In this document: positions 54,479-64,000 of the stretch, piece by piece | Layout: each line of letters opens with the position of its first letter | Numbering within the stretch: position 1 is the stretch's first letter | Source: Symbiodinium natans | Taxonomy: Eukaryota > Sar > Dinophyceae > Suessiales > Symbiodiniaceae | Reading direction: 5' to 3' | Assembly (NCBI GenBank): GCA_905221605.1 | Contig: CAJNDS010002340.1 | Span: 1 to 64,000, forward strand | Length of the DNA stretch: 64,000 nucleotides | The notes under the pieces: generated by a model | Databases searched by the model: none | What the model saw: the letters and a program-made list of their open reading frames with translations, nothing else | What the model was told of the DNA's origin: nothing | Position numbers and translations under genes: made by a program

Positions 54479-57400
54479 TCAACCTTGCCTCTGCAGTAGT
54501 CTTCGCACAACTCGAAGAGCCAGGAGAAGAGTATGGTGGCCAGAATAGCCATGTGTATGGGCTTCTGCGAGCACGTCATTTGCTGCAATGTTTCCGCGGA
54601 CGTCTGTGGCTGTCTCTCTGCTGTCTTGGGCTTCTCCTGATCCATGCGGAGGGCAGCAGTACATAGGGTTTAGGGTTTAGGGTTTCGGGTTTCGGGTTTA
54701 GGGTTTGGGGTTTAGGGTTTGGGGTTTAGGGTTTAGGGTTTAGGGCATCACCAAGCAATCATGTGTCCTCAAAGCAACCCAGCCGGAATCCAAACAAAAG
54801 GGAACCGCCCCCTGCATGTAACTCTTAAATCTCGTAATTGACCCAAACACACCAAATTCCGATGTTGAGAAGCCCCCGTGCTCTAGCAGAACAACCTGAG
54901 CAAGAGGGCACCAGCCTGCGTATTGGGGGCAACCGACCAGAAAGTTGACACCGGGGCAAGCACAGAAATCCGGCCACAGTCGACCCCCGCGCTGCAATGG
55001 CCTCATGCCCCGCAACATCCGTTCGAATTAAAAGAGGTCTGCTTTGGCAGCTCAATCTACCATGGGCCAACATCAGAAGCCCCCCCCCCCCTCCCCCCCC
55101 GCCCCTGGGAAAAAACAAGACACTCAGGTCCTGCTCAACCAAGAAGTGGGCCGCCTCCAACAGACGGTCCCAGGCAGATCGGTCGGAAGAGCCCTTCTGA
55201 CTTACCTGAGAAATAGTTGGAGCCTACAAGCCCATACCCTCAACGGAATTGTAGAGGGCTTCTCCCAGGCCTCGGGCCTAAGGGGCCCTTTAGGGGGGGG
55301 GGGGAGGGAAATATCCTCGGTTTGAAAGGGTTAGTTCAGGGATTCAGGAGGCATTTGCAGGGCCAAGGGGGCTGTTGAGTAGGTCTTCGGCTCTCGGATA
55401 TGCTGCAACCTAAACCTGCAAGGCTGCCTAGCGTAACCCGGATGCCAGGGACATGTAGCAAGAATCATTGGGCGCATTTGCCCTCTTGAAAGGTGCCAAG
55501 CCCCCAGAAAAACCGTACCCTAGACCCGAAAAACCCTAAACCCTCAACCCTCGACCCGAAAATCCCCAAACCCTCAGCCCTAGACCCTAGACCCTAAACC
55601 CCTCCCACCCCCCTCCCCCTCCCCCTCCCAAAAAAAAGACTCCGTAGAAGCCCCAGCTTCTTGGATGAGGTCGGCGAAGCCGGCGGTCGTGAGGTTGCCG
55701 GCGTCCGCCCGGTCGAGCACGACATCCCGGAAGCTGGCTGCCTGTCGGGGGTTTCGGAGTTGAGAGGCCGCAGACTGCCCTAAACCCTAAACCCTAAACC
55801 CTAAACCCTAAACCCTATACCCTAAACCCTAAGCCCTAAACCCTAAACCCTAAAAACACTCAACCCTAAAAACATCTTTAAGCTTTAGGTTTCAGGGGTT
55901 CGGGGGCTTTGGGCTCTGGATTGACAGGTCACAGGTCGGTTTGCGGGAGTTTTTTTTGCATAATCCGGACCCTGCATCCCTGGCCCGATCGAAGGACTTA
56001 GGGCGTTTAGGGTTTAGGGTTTAGGGTTTAGGGTTTAGGGTTTAGGGTTTAGGGTTTAGGGTTTAGGGTTTAGGGTTTAGGGTTTCGGTTTTAGGGTTTG
56101 CGGTGAACCCCGAACCTTGACATGGAACCTTAAGCCCGAACATGGGAACCGCCTGAAACAAGGGTTTAGGGGTTTAGGGTTTAGGGTTTAGGGGTTTAGG
56201 GTTTAGGGTTTAGGGTTTAGGGGTTTAGGATTTAGGGTTTAGGGTTTAGGGTTTAGGGTTCAGGGTTTAGGGTTTAGGGTTTAGGGTTTAGGGTTTAGGG
56301 TTTAGGGTTGAGGGCCCCCATGCCCAGAACCCCGATAGAGTGGATTCCCCCTAAACTCCTCAACTGCAGGTTTTTGGGGTTTAAGGGTTAAGGGTTTAGG
56401 GTTCATGGTTTTACCCCTATAAGCCCTCCGAAGGCCCTGAACCCCAATTGCTACGGGTTTAAGGGCTGCGGGTTCAGGGTTTGGAAGTTAACCCTACTAA
56501 ACCCTCAACACTCAACCCTTAACCCTCAAACCCAAACCCTAGACCCTAAACCCTAAACCCTAAACCCTAAACCTTAAAACCTAAACCCTAAACCCTAAAC
56601 CCTAAACCCTAAACCCCCCCGAAACCCCGGGAGCCTCTACGGCAATGGGAGCTCGTCCGTCCTCGAGGGCCAAGCGCTGCTGCAGTTCTTGCATGGCCTT
56701 GGGCCGGTTTAGGGTTTAGGGTTTGGGGTTTAGGGTTTAGGGTTTGGGGTTTAGGGTTTAGGGTTAGGAGTTTAGGGTTTAGGGTTAGGGGTTTAAGGTT
56801 TAGGCTTTGGGGTTAAGGGTTTGCGTAGACTAGCCTTGTTTATGTAAAAAAAATAGAGCACAAGCCCCCAGAGCCCGTACCCAGCCTTCCAGAAGTAGGG
56901 GAAGTAGACCACGGCGGACGGGACAGGAGATTCCACACACGTTTTGGCCTTCCAGAGTGAGTTTAGGGTTTAGGGCTGAGAGGATTTAGGGTTTAGGGTT
57001 CAGGGTTTAGGGCTGAGGGTTCCGCAGGCTTAGGGAACTGGGGTTTACTTGGAGGCCTGTGGGTTGTGATAGCTGGGGTTTAAAAGCGGGGTATCTATGC
57101 TTGTTGCTGGCTATAGCCTTTTCTTAACTGGGGCACTTACAACCCTCACTTGTAATATACATGAACCTTCAAGTAGGGGTCCAGGGCTAGTTAAAACATT
57201 CAATGTTGGGACTTGGTCTGAAGTTGAAGTTGGGGGCACCTTCTAGAAGTGGGTGATAAGTATGCGGCTATAATTATGACTGGTTATAACCTTGTTTAGG
57301 GCACGTAAAACCCTTCTTCTAGCTTCCCATGAACCTTCACCCCCTAAACCCTAAACCCCAAACCCTAAACCCCAAACCCTAAACCCTAAACCCTGTTTAC

Positions 57401-58225
57401 AAACCCTAAACCCTAAACCCTAAATCCCCCGGCCTGAGAGAACTCAAAGGAGTCATCCACTTGCAGCAGCTGAATCATCAGCGGCACGTTGATCTCGTTG
57501 TCCGGGCGTAGAAGCCTAAGACTGGCAGAGCCCTGGAAGGGTTTTTTAGGGGCTTGGGATGGGAGGGTTTAGGGTTTAGGGTTTAGGGTTTAGGGTTTAG
57601 GGTTTAGGGTTTAGGGTTGAGGGTTTAGGTTTGAGGGTTTAGGGTTTAGGGTTCAGGGCTTCGGGGTTTTTAGGGTTTAGAGTTGAGTTGGGCATGGGCT
57701 TCCCCAGCTCTGAGACAAACGCGACGTCAACCGAGGGGCATGAGTGCTTTGCGCTGAAGACACCTTTCGGCACCGGACTCGGCAATGATGTTGCCTTCTC
57801 GGGTTGAGGGTTTAGGGTTTAGAGTTTAGGGTTTAGAGTTTAGAGTTTAGGGTTTCCAGAATTCAGGGGGTGGGGAAGACCAAGAGCATTCGACACGTGC
57901 TTCTTGAGGACTAGATGCTGACCATGGAGACAGCGTCGTCCAGGCACTCGGCCTGCCGGTGTGGCAGATGGGCGTCCCACGCAAATGGGGCGTCGAAGAC
58001 ACTTCAAACCGTTCCAATGCGAAAACATGTTGAACTTGTGTGGAGGTTTGGGCCTCGTGATAACCCTAAACCCTAAACCCTAAACCCTAAACCCTAAACC
58101 CCAAAACCCTAGTTTAGGGTTGAGGGCTTGAAGGATAGCCACGCAAGCTCAGGCATGATAAGGTGCTGGCCAGGCACACGAAACACGGCACCGTCTGGCT
58201 TCAGGCTCTGCCATCGCCGAAGCAC
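54479..58225 (-). CDS. Unknown protein, 9 phase-consistent exons, 3' part complete to stop
   Basis: Exons 5' to 3': 58225-58145, 58053-57957, 57763-57700, 57515-57434, 56697-56635, 55741-55658, 55193-55131, 55001-54971, 54636-54479; 723 nt ending in TGA. Eight introns: GC (6) or GA (2) to AG, each followed by G. I recognise no family. Visible segments: WQSLKPDGAVFRVPGQHLI, HVFALERFEVSSTPHLRG, CPSVDVAFVSELGKLLRPDN, VPLMIQLLQVDDSFEFSQAM, RDVVLDRADAGNLTTAGFAD, WDRLLEAAHFLVEQ, and an Arg-rich leucine helix LALRVVRRLLQRQG at the end. Introns hold several telomeric arrays (for example 56003-56615 and 57565-57670). The 5' end lies above 58225 and is not resolved; open minus-strand sequence at 58390-58608 is a candidate. 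Confidence 0.62.
56003..56311 (+). repeat. TTTAGGG arrays
   Basis: Two arrays (56003-56105 and 56161-56311) split by 55 bp, in the intron between exons 56697-56635 and 55741-55658. Confidence 0.95.
56490..56615 (-). repeat. CCCTAAA array
   Basis: About 13 units ending 20 bp from the exon edge at 56635; opposite orientation to 56003-56311 in the same intron. Confidence 0.95.
56706..56825 (+). repeat. TTTAGGG array, degenerate
   Basis: TTTGGGG and TTAGGAG variants. Confidence 0.9.
57565..57670 (+). repeat. TTTAGGG array
   Basis: 9 perfect units then degenerate ones. Confidence 0.95.
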
Positions 58226-58810
58226 CTCAAATTGCGGGGGGGGGGGGGGGATTCCGCAGATAGGGGTTCCCTTTTGGGGGTTCCCTGAAAAAAGGGGATT
58301 CTATTCTACTTGGGGTGTAAAAGGGGTGCCCCTATTTTGGCCGTTTTAGGGGCGGGGGGAGCTGCGACCCCCTCCCAACCCCCGCAGCCTCAGATTCTAG
58401 TTCTCTGTCTCGACTCCAAAGAACAAAGACAAGAAACAAAACAAGAAAGGAGGGGGGGTGGAATTTCGACTAGTTCTCCACCCTTCTCTGCTTTTCTAGG
58501 TTGGGCTGACCTTTTGCCGCCTTCGGTCCCAATCGCAGGGCCGACTGAGGCCCCTGCATCGTCGATGTCTTCCATCGAGCCTGAGGAGGATCTCTTCACA
58601 GGCGTCACGCACTACTTTGTGTACAAACCGCGAAGTTGACTGCCAAGCTGGGTCTCGGACCAACCAGGGAGGGAATCAAGGCCGACGGGCGACAGCCAGA
58701 TTTTGAGGGAGAGATGCTGTGATGCATGGGCAGCAAGCGCAGCTGGGGCAGGCATCCTACAAACGATACTACAACAAGCGTCCCGCAATCGGGTTCCACG
58801 CAGTGTCCCA

Positions 58811-58920
58811 GACCCCTGGGAGCATCCACAAGTAGAACCCTATCCCCTGTACCATTATTGGGCATTCTCAGGAACCCTTTCAAGGGGTTCTACTTTTTGG
58901 ATTCCTCCCAGACCCCAGAC
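58811..58920 (+). mobile_element. MITE family 3 copy (GGGAGGATCCAAAAAGTA ends)
   Basis: Left end GACCCCTGGGAGCATCCACA, right end TTCTACTTTTTGGATTCCTC, roughly 110 bp; duplicated ACCCCTGGG at both edges. Confidence 0.7.
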
Positions 58921-58939
58921 CCCTGGGTCACCTACCAAC

Positions 58940-59245
58940 CTAACCCTAAACCCTAAACCCGAAACCCGAAACCCTAAACCCTAAACCCTAAACCCTCAAC
59001 CCTCAGCCCTTATTAAACCCTAAACCCTAAACCCTAAACCCTAAACCCTAAACCCTAAACCCTAAACCCTAAACCCTAAACCCTAAACCCTAACCCCTAA
59101 CCCCTAACCCCTAACCCCTAAACCCTAAACCCTAACCTAAACCCTAACCCCTAAACCCTAAACCCTAAACCCTAAACCCTAAACCCTAAACCCTAAACCC
59201 TAAACCCTAAACCCTAAACCCTAAACCCTAAACCCTAAACCCTGG
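58940..59245 (-). repeat. Longest CCCTAAA array in the window
   Basis: About 300 bp, with a block of four CCCCTAA units in the middle. Confidence 0.95.
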
Positions 59246-59267
59246 ATTGATGCATCACGCACAAGAT

Positions 59268-59354
59268 GCCTTCACCCTGCGGAGCGATTCCCCGTCGCCA
59301 CAAGCCGTTGCTGCAAACGTCAGGCGCTTGTCGGCCGGCACCTGCGCGACCTCA
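59268..59354 (-). CDS. Candidate exon, unknown
   Basis: Minus strand, after CTGAG: VAQVPADKRLTFAATACGDG then ESLRR. It sits between two telomeric arrays (58940-59245 and 59355-59490). The plus strand is also open here, so strand is uncertain. Confidence 0.25.
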
Positions 59355-59490
59355 GGTTTAGGGTTTAGGGTTTAGGGTTTAGGGTTTAGGGTTTAGGGTT
59401 TAGGGTTTAGGGTTTAGGGTTTAGGGTTTAGGGTTTAGGGATCACGGATTAGGGTTTAGGGTTTAGGGTTTGGGGTTTAGGGTTTCGGGG
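59355..59490 (+). repeat. TTTAGGG array
   Basis: About 17 units; faces the 58940-59245 array across 110 bp. Confidence 0.95.
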
Positions 59491-59548
59491 GTAGGTCCGC
59501 CGGCTTTGAAGCCCCGAACAGTGGCACTTCCTCCAAGCTAACCCAGAC

Positions 59549-59648
59549 CCCTGGGAGGATCCAAAAAGTACAACCCCAAATAGTACCCTACACTAGTCTT
59601 GAGTCATTTTTGGAACCCTTTAAGGGGGTCTACTTTTTGGATCCTCCC
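59549..59648 (+). mobile_element. MITE family 3 copy
   Basis: CTGGGAGGATCCAAAAAGTA at the left and TCTACTTTTTGGATCCTCCC at the right; clear terminal inverted repeats. Confidence 0.8.
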
Positions 59649-59659
59649 TTCGGCAGCAC

Positions 59660-59839
59660 ATGGTTGATGAGGATCCGAGGACACCGCAGCCGGCGAGCCC
59701 GCGGACAGCCCGTGCAATGCACGCGACACGAAAGCTGCCTGTCAGCAGTTCGCAACACAAGAACGTGGCGTGCAGAATGAGCTTGAATGAAGGTGTGGCA
59801 GCCATAGCAACAAACAACATGACTGGTTGCATATTCTGA
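59660..59839 (+). CDS. Short plus-strand ORF, 59 aa, unknown
   Basis: ATG at 59660 to TGA at 59839, containing DEDPRTPQPASPRTARAMHA and RMSLNEGVAAIATNN. It starts right after the right arm of the inverted-repeat element at 59549-59648. Opposite to the gene array; may be chance. Confidence 0.2.
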   Translation: MVDEDPRTPQPASPRTARAMHATRKLPVSSSQHKNVACRMSLNEGVAAIATNNMTGCIF

Positions 59840-60532
59840 AGCTCTTCTAGCATACAACATGATGACAACAATTTTGCAGTAGTAGCAGTAGCAGTATCGT
59901 CGACACAAAGATTGCACGTATCAAGTCAATATACGCCGCAATATGTAGTGATAAGAAGCGGAATAGCAGTAGCCCTAAACCCTAAACCCTAGACCCCCAA
60001 CCCCTAAACCCTAAACCCCAAACCTCATTTTTCTGTATGCTTCCGTGCCTCGCGCTAGAGTTTCGCAATTTGCATCGGCAGCAGCAGCAAACACAGGCTC
60101 TCTTCACAGCTCCTTACCAGCTACGGGTTTAGGGTTTAGGGTTTAGGGTTTAGGGTTTAGGGTTTAGGGTCTAGTGTTGCACCTACTTGCTTCCCGGTGC
60201 TGTGGTTGCTTTCAGCCAGGGAGCTAACACAGCGGTGTGCAAAGAGTCAAAGAACGTGGGAACTCTTGCTGGCTCGCTTCATTGAAAAACTTTCTGAAAA
60301 AAACTTTTAAAGCCAGTCTGTCTGGTGGGCAGCAGCAACATGGCCAGCTGCTCAGGCCTCTTGACCACCAAACTTGCTCAAAGGCCAGCAGATTTAGGGT
60401 TTAGGGTTTGGGGCATAGGGATGTTTAGGGTTTAGGTAGTAGGGTGTGGCGCTGCATTGAGTCCAAGGAATTAGCTTCAGAAGCAAGCGGTTCCTTCATC
60501 TCGCTGGCCTGCAATCAGCGCCTGGCCCGACC

Positions 60533-60634
60533 CCTGGGAGGATCCAAAAATAGATCCCCTTAAAGACTTCCAGAAATGACCCAATAGTAGTAAAGGGCAC
60601 TATTTGGGGGTTCTACTTTTCGGATCCTCCACGG
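60533..60634 (+). mobile_element. MITE family 3 copy
   Basis: CTGGGAGGATCCAAAAATAG at the left and TTCTACTTTTCGGATCCTCC at the right. Third copy within 1.8 kb. Confidence 0.8.
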
Positions 60635-60780
60635 GGTCCGTGTGGCCACCCATTCTGCAAGAAAACGCGGCAACTGGATTGTTACGAAAGTCAGGGGCCT
60701 CCCTCCGATGGCAGACTAGGACTGAACTTTGGGAATAGATCGGCTTGGCCCCAACCTTTGTGGGAGGTCCCCTCCTACAC

Positions 60781-60880
60781 TAGGATGGCCCTTGAAACCC
60801 TCAGAAAAATATTCTTGAATAGGATCCTCTAAAACAAACCCAACAAGGGAAAACTCCAGACATCCCAAGGGCCTACCAAG
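60781..60880 (+). mobile_element. Dispersed element family 6 copy
   Basis: AGGATGGCCCTTGAAACCCT and CATCCCAAGGGCCTACCAAG. Confidence 0.6.
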
Positions 60881-61158
60881 TACCTTCGGCAGAGTGGCCG
60901 AATGCTTCGCAAAGCGCAGCAAGAACTCCGTACTTGACATGTCTGGCGATGCCTCAGCAAAGCCTGTTGCGGCGGACTAGGGCATTTCAACATCAAGAGC
61001 TGCTGTTTAGGGTTTAGGGTTCAGTGATTCAGGGTTCGGGATTTAGGGTTCAGGGTTTAAATTGAAGCGCCGGAAAGGCACACATGACAGCCTGCACCTT
61101 GTGTAGGGCCTTGATGCTTCAAGCCTCCTTGTAGCTTCCCACCCCACACAGGAGGGGC

Positions 61159-61250
61159 CCCTAAACCCTAAACCCTAAACCCTAAACCCTAAGCCCTAAA
61201 CCCTAAACCCTAAACACTAAACCCCAAACCCTAAACCCTAAACCCCGAAA
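61159..61250 (-). repeat. CCCTAAA array
   Basis: About 12 units. Confidence 0.95.
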
Positions 61251-61560
61251 TCCCGAGCCTGCGCGCTAGCAATGCAAACAAAGGGTGCATGGCATCTTGC
61301 GGGGTAAACAACCGATGAGGGACGTGCCCGCTCTCAAGATTAGGTACCCTATATCCCTATGTTAAACCCTTTGAGCCTCAACCCTAACCCTAAACCCTAA
61401 ACCCTAAACCCTAAATACATAAGGTACATAACTCCCTCATTCCCGCTGGTGCCGCTTTCATGAGTCGCAGTGCGCACTACCCTCCTCGTAGTCAGTTTCG
61501 GTGTTCAGGTGCTTTGCTTGACGTTTGTGGAGTCTTTGCCATTGCAACGGGAACTCACAA

Positions 61561-61585
61561 CCTTTCTGATGATGACGACGATGAT

Positions 61586-61617
<32 letters not shown>

Positions 61618-61636
61618 CGACGACGACGACGACGAC

Positions 61637-61667
<31 letters not shown>

Positions 61668-61693
61668 GGGGTGATGATGATGATGATGATGGT
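61561..61693 (+). repeat. GAY trinucleotide microsatellite
   Basis: About 44 GAT or GAC triplets, encoding poly-Asp in one frame. Confidence 0.95.
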
Positions 61694-61775
61694 TGTTCTA
61701 TACTTAATTTGTTACCGTTATTGTTGTATATGCTTAGTCGTAATTCTGCGCGATATTTGTATATATATATATATA

Positions 61776-61866
61776 TTACACACACACACACCCGCACACC
61801 CACACGCACACGCACACCCACACGCACACACACACGCACACGCACACGCACACCCACACACCCACA

Positions 61867-61929
<63 letters not shown>
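61776..61929 (+). repeat. CA dinucleotide microsatellite with CCCACA/CGCACA variants
   Basis: Ends in a pure (CA)n run of about 50 bp and follows (TA)n at 61758. About 80 bp after the GAY tract. Confidence 0.95.
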
Positions 61930-61932
<3 letters not shown>

Positions 61933-62589
61933 CTTGAGGATGCGTGAAAACCCCTATCCCGAAAGATATCCCTGAATTACGCATTTGTTCTTGTTTGCTC
62001 TTATCGTGTTCTCGAGTTTTAGCAGTATCCTGAACGTCATCGTTCTTTTTTACTCTTCTCGTGTTTCCGAGCAAAACACACGTCTGATCATTTCGGGGCG
62101 ATTCCCTTTACTTTTCAATACCGGGGGTGTCTATCATCCCTCGCTTGTTTATACATACGTATATACGTATATATACTACTCATATTCATGTTCATATCTG
62201 GAATGACTATTGTCCAAGGCTCCGCGAACACACCCGGTGCTTTGAGACATCTCCGTATGACCAATCCATGCCTTCACCAAAAGATCGCGAGAAGCTGGAA
62301 CATGCAAGCAAAAGTTGATGGCCCGCCAGAAAGACACATGGTCGCTTCTCTAAATTATGGACCCTTTTGTGGGTTGCGACTAGAAGGCGGCCCGGGTACC
62401 CAACAAGGGCCCATAATTCACCAATACATGCTACCGTGAAGCTCGGGAATTGAGGCGTTTCAAGGCTTGGGCAGAGCTCCAGGCCCTGTCTGCGCATTCT
62501 GTGCAGCCATCAACCTTCTTTCACGCTTCTGGCGATCCGAGGAACCAGGTACAGGCACTCGCGCAGCACAGCAAAGCAACCATTCACTG

Positions 62590-62695
62590 AGTTGCTGAGT
62601 TCATAAGCCCCCAGAAAAGTGTGTACACTTTCAGCTCTATAGGTGGTTATAGTACCCCAAAAAGTGTAAAGTGTACTCATCCAGCTGCTGAGCTT
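62590..62695. mobile_element. Hairpin element with AGTTGCTGAGT ends
   Basis: AGTTGCTGAGTTCATAAGCC at the left and CATCCAGCTGCTGAGCT at the right, with AAAGTGTGTACACTTT-like inner arms. A similar layout is at 39960-40072. Confidence 0.5.
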
Positions 62696-62899
62696 AGGGT
62701 CTGTGGGGTTGAGGGGTCTTTGGTGCATCCACCCGCACTCCAAACCTGTCTGTGAACATCAGAGCCCACAGAGTGCAGTTTAGAAAAGCCCGCATGTCTT
62801 CGGTTTGGGGTTTAGGGTTTAGGGCTTAGGGTTTTGGTTTTAGGGTTAGGAGTACATTCAGGGAAACCTTAAGGGGTACAACCTTACGGGTACGAGTCT

Positions 62900-63170
62900 T
62901 ACTCCGCTTGATAGTTCGCGCGCTTGGCTGAGCTGCGCGTAAAAGGTCCAGCGTCTTTGCCGGTTAAGCAGCGCGTCCGATGGGGCAGCGAATTCATGAT
63001 GTCATGGGGGCTTGTTCCCCTAAACCCAAAACCCTAAACCCTAATAAACACTAAACCCGAAACCCGAAACCCAAAACCCTAAACCCTAAACCCGAAACCC
63101 TAAACCCTGCCCCCGTGGTTGGCAACTTGAACTTCAAAGGCAACAACTGCCTGTGGACCTCTGCTTACCT
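62900..63170 (-). CDS. Candidate exons, unknown
   Basis: Two minus-strand exon-like blocks: about 63165-63112 (GPQAVVAFEVQVANHGG, after AG|GT) and about 62995-62900 (APSDALLNRQRRWTFYAQLS). A CCCTAAA-type array lies between them (63001-63110). Same orientation as the assembled genes. Confidence 0.3.
63018..63110 (-). repeat. CCCTAAA array, degenerate
   Basis: CCCGAAA variants. Confidence 0.9.
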
Positions 63171-63364
63171 TAAGGACCAAATGAACCCGAAAATTTATAT
63201 CCTTTACTACTATATGTCCCATGAAAGTACATGAACCATGAAGCCTTTTAGGGCCCCAAGGTATAGGACACCACTGCACTGCACCCACCCGAACATGGGA
63301 AGATCACACTACGCCCCTCCCCCTAATACAATCCCCCCCCTACCCCCCGATATTAGGGGGTGGG

Positions 63365-63426
63365 GGTTTAGGGTTTAGGGTTTAGGGTTTAGGGTTTAGG
63401 GTTTAGGGTTTAGGGTTTAGGGTTTA
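63365..63426 (+). repeat. TTTAGGG array
   Basis: 9 units, flanked by an inverted TATTAGGGGG/CCCCCTAATA pair. Confidence 0.95.
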
Positions 63427-63439
63427 ATATCAGGGGGAG

Positions 63440-63556
63440 AGCAGACTACGCTGGACTGTGCTGGCTACTGAGTCCGGTGACACGGATGGTCGAAGAAGTG
63501 AACCTGACATGTCAGCAGACGTCACGCCGAAGGGTGTGCGAGCCATGCTTACGCGC
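63440..63556 (+). CDS. Candidate exon, unknown, strand uncertain
   Basis: Plus strand reads RLRWTVLATESGDTDGRRSE then PDMSADVTPKGVRAML, bounded by telomeric arrays on both sides (63360-63430 and 63555-63630). Coding character only. Confidence 0.2.
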
Positions 63557-63630
63557 CCTAAACCCTAAACCCCAAACCCTAAACCCTAAACCCTAAATTC
63601 TAAACCCTAAATCCTAAAGCCTAAACCTAA
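63555..63630 (-). repeat. CCCTAAA array, degenerate
   Basis: CCTAAAT variants; another array follows at 63856-63930. Confidence 0.9.
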
Positions 63631-64000
63631 ACCTGTCCAGACCACCCGCGGAACGGATAAACATTTCTTTCAGACGCGGTCAAAAGTCAAAAGGCATCTT
63701 CGAGAATGGTTTCCTACAGAAAAGTTTTTGTGGGGTTTGGGGGGGGGGGAGGGGGGGCCCGTGACCTAAGCCCTATGTAAATCCCACAGGCCGTGAAGGT
63801 TGAGTAGGCGTTAAAGGTTCAAGGGTGTTAAGGGTCTGTTATTCTTTAAAAGTTGAACCCTAAACCCTAAACCCTAACCCTAAACCCTAAACCCTAAACC
63901 CCAAACCCCAAACCCTAAACCCTAAACCCTAAGGCTCCCTGAGGGACGGATCTCCATAACCCCCCGAGTGGCGCCTGGCTTGGATCGATGTGGGTGAGCG

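Larger units (their letters stand above)
59930..61440. other. Region of arrays and elements, no gene assembled
   Basis: TTTAGGG at 60125-60172, family-3 and family-6 elements at 60533-60880, degenerate telomeric units at 60390-60440 and 61005-61050. Confidence 0.4.

Noticed and set aside
61460-62074. Poly-Asp, Met/Thr, Ser and Cys/Val ORFs
   Set aside because: Products of the GAY and CA microsatellites.

Overview
The window looks like nuclear DNA of a dinoflagellate, probably Symbiodiniaceae-like. The basis is inference from four things. TTTAGGG-type telomeric repeats occur every few hundred bases in both orientations. The split genes use almost only GC/GA...AG introns, each followed by G. 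One ORF resembles a protein family I recall as highly multiplied in dinoflagellates. All genes I could assemble lie on one strand. Most long single-frame ORFs here are satellite or repeat read-through. The real genes are cut into micro-exons of roughly 30-160 nt, which a single-frame ORF view misses.

I assembled exons by hand with one rule: intron = G(C/A/T)...AG, next exon starts with G, reading frame kept. Four minus-strand genes come out with intact frame. (1) A complete 356-residue SAM-dependent methyltransferase with an N-terminal winged helix, 21 exons, 24426 to 15269. (2) A DUF4336/metallo-beta-lactamase-fold-like protein, 9 exons, 11857 to 7446. (3) The 3' part of an unknown basic-tailed protein, 7 exons, 6783 to 4858. 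(4) The 3' part of another unknown protein, 9 exons, 58225 to 54479. A fifth partial gene (52868 to about 52256) has a UBA-like segment. Further exon-like blocks at 13.2-14.7, 28.5-28.9, 34.1, 39.0, 40.8-42.5 and 59-63 kb are also mostly on the minus strand. This suggests one unidirectional gene array read right to left.

Most introns of the methyltransferase carry (TTTAGGG)n or (CCCTAAA)n arrays, and several also carry short inverted-repeat elements (MITE-like). The exons are free of both. So the telomeric DNA here is largely intronic rather than a chromosome end.

Layout. 1-3449 is an inverted copy of 16236-19684 and carries exons 8-16 of the methyltransferase on the plus strand; past 3449 the match decays into an AT-rich island (3720-4795). 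4.8-11.9 kb: two genes. 12-15 kb: C/G-rich tract, exon fragments, a plus-strand ORF. 15.3-24.4 kb: methyltransferase. 24.5-31 kb: sparse, with one transposon-like ORF and exon fragments. 31-45 kb: telomeric arrays, an ATGC microsatellite, exon fragments. 45.3-48.0 kb: a ~209-bp satellite. 48.4-50.0 kb: a 75-bp minisatellite. 51.4-51.96 kb: AT-rich island. 52-58.2 kb: two genes, with a fragment resembling an alphaproteobacterial plasmid repB start at about 53.48-53.68 kb. 58.8-60.6 kb: three copies of one MITE. 61.5-61.93 kb: GAY and CA microsatellites. No rRNA, tRNA or CRISPR was recognised.
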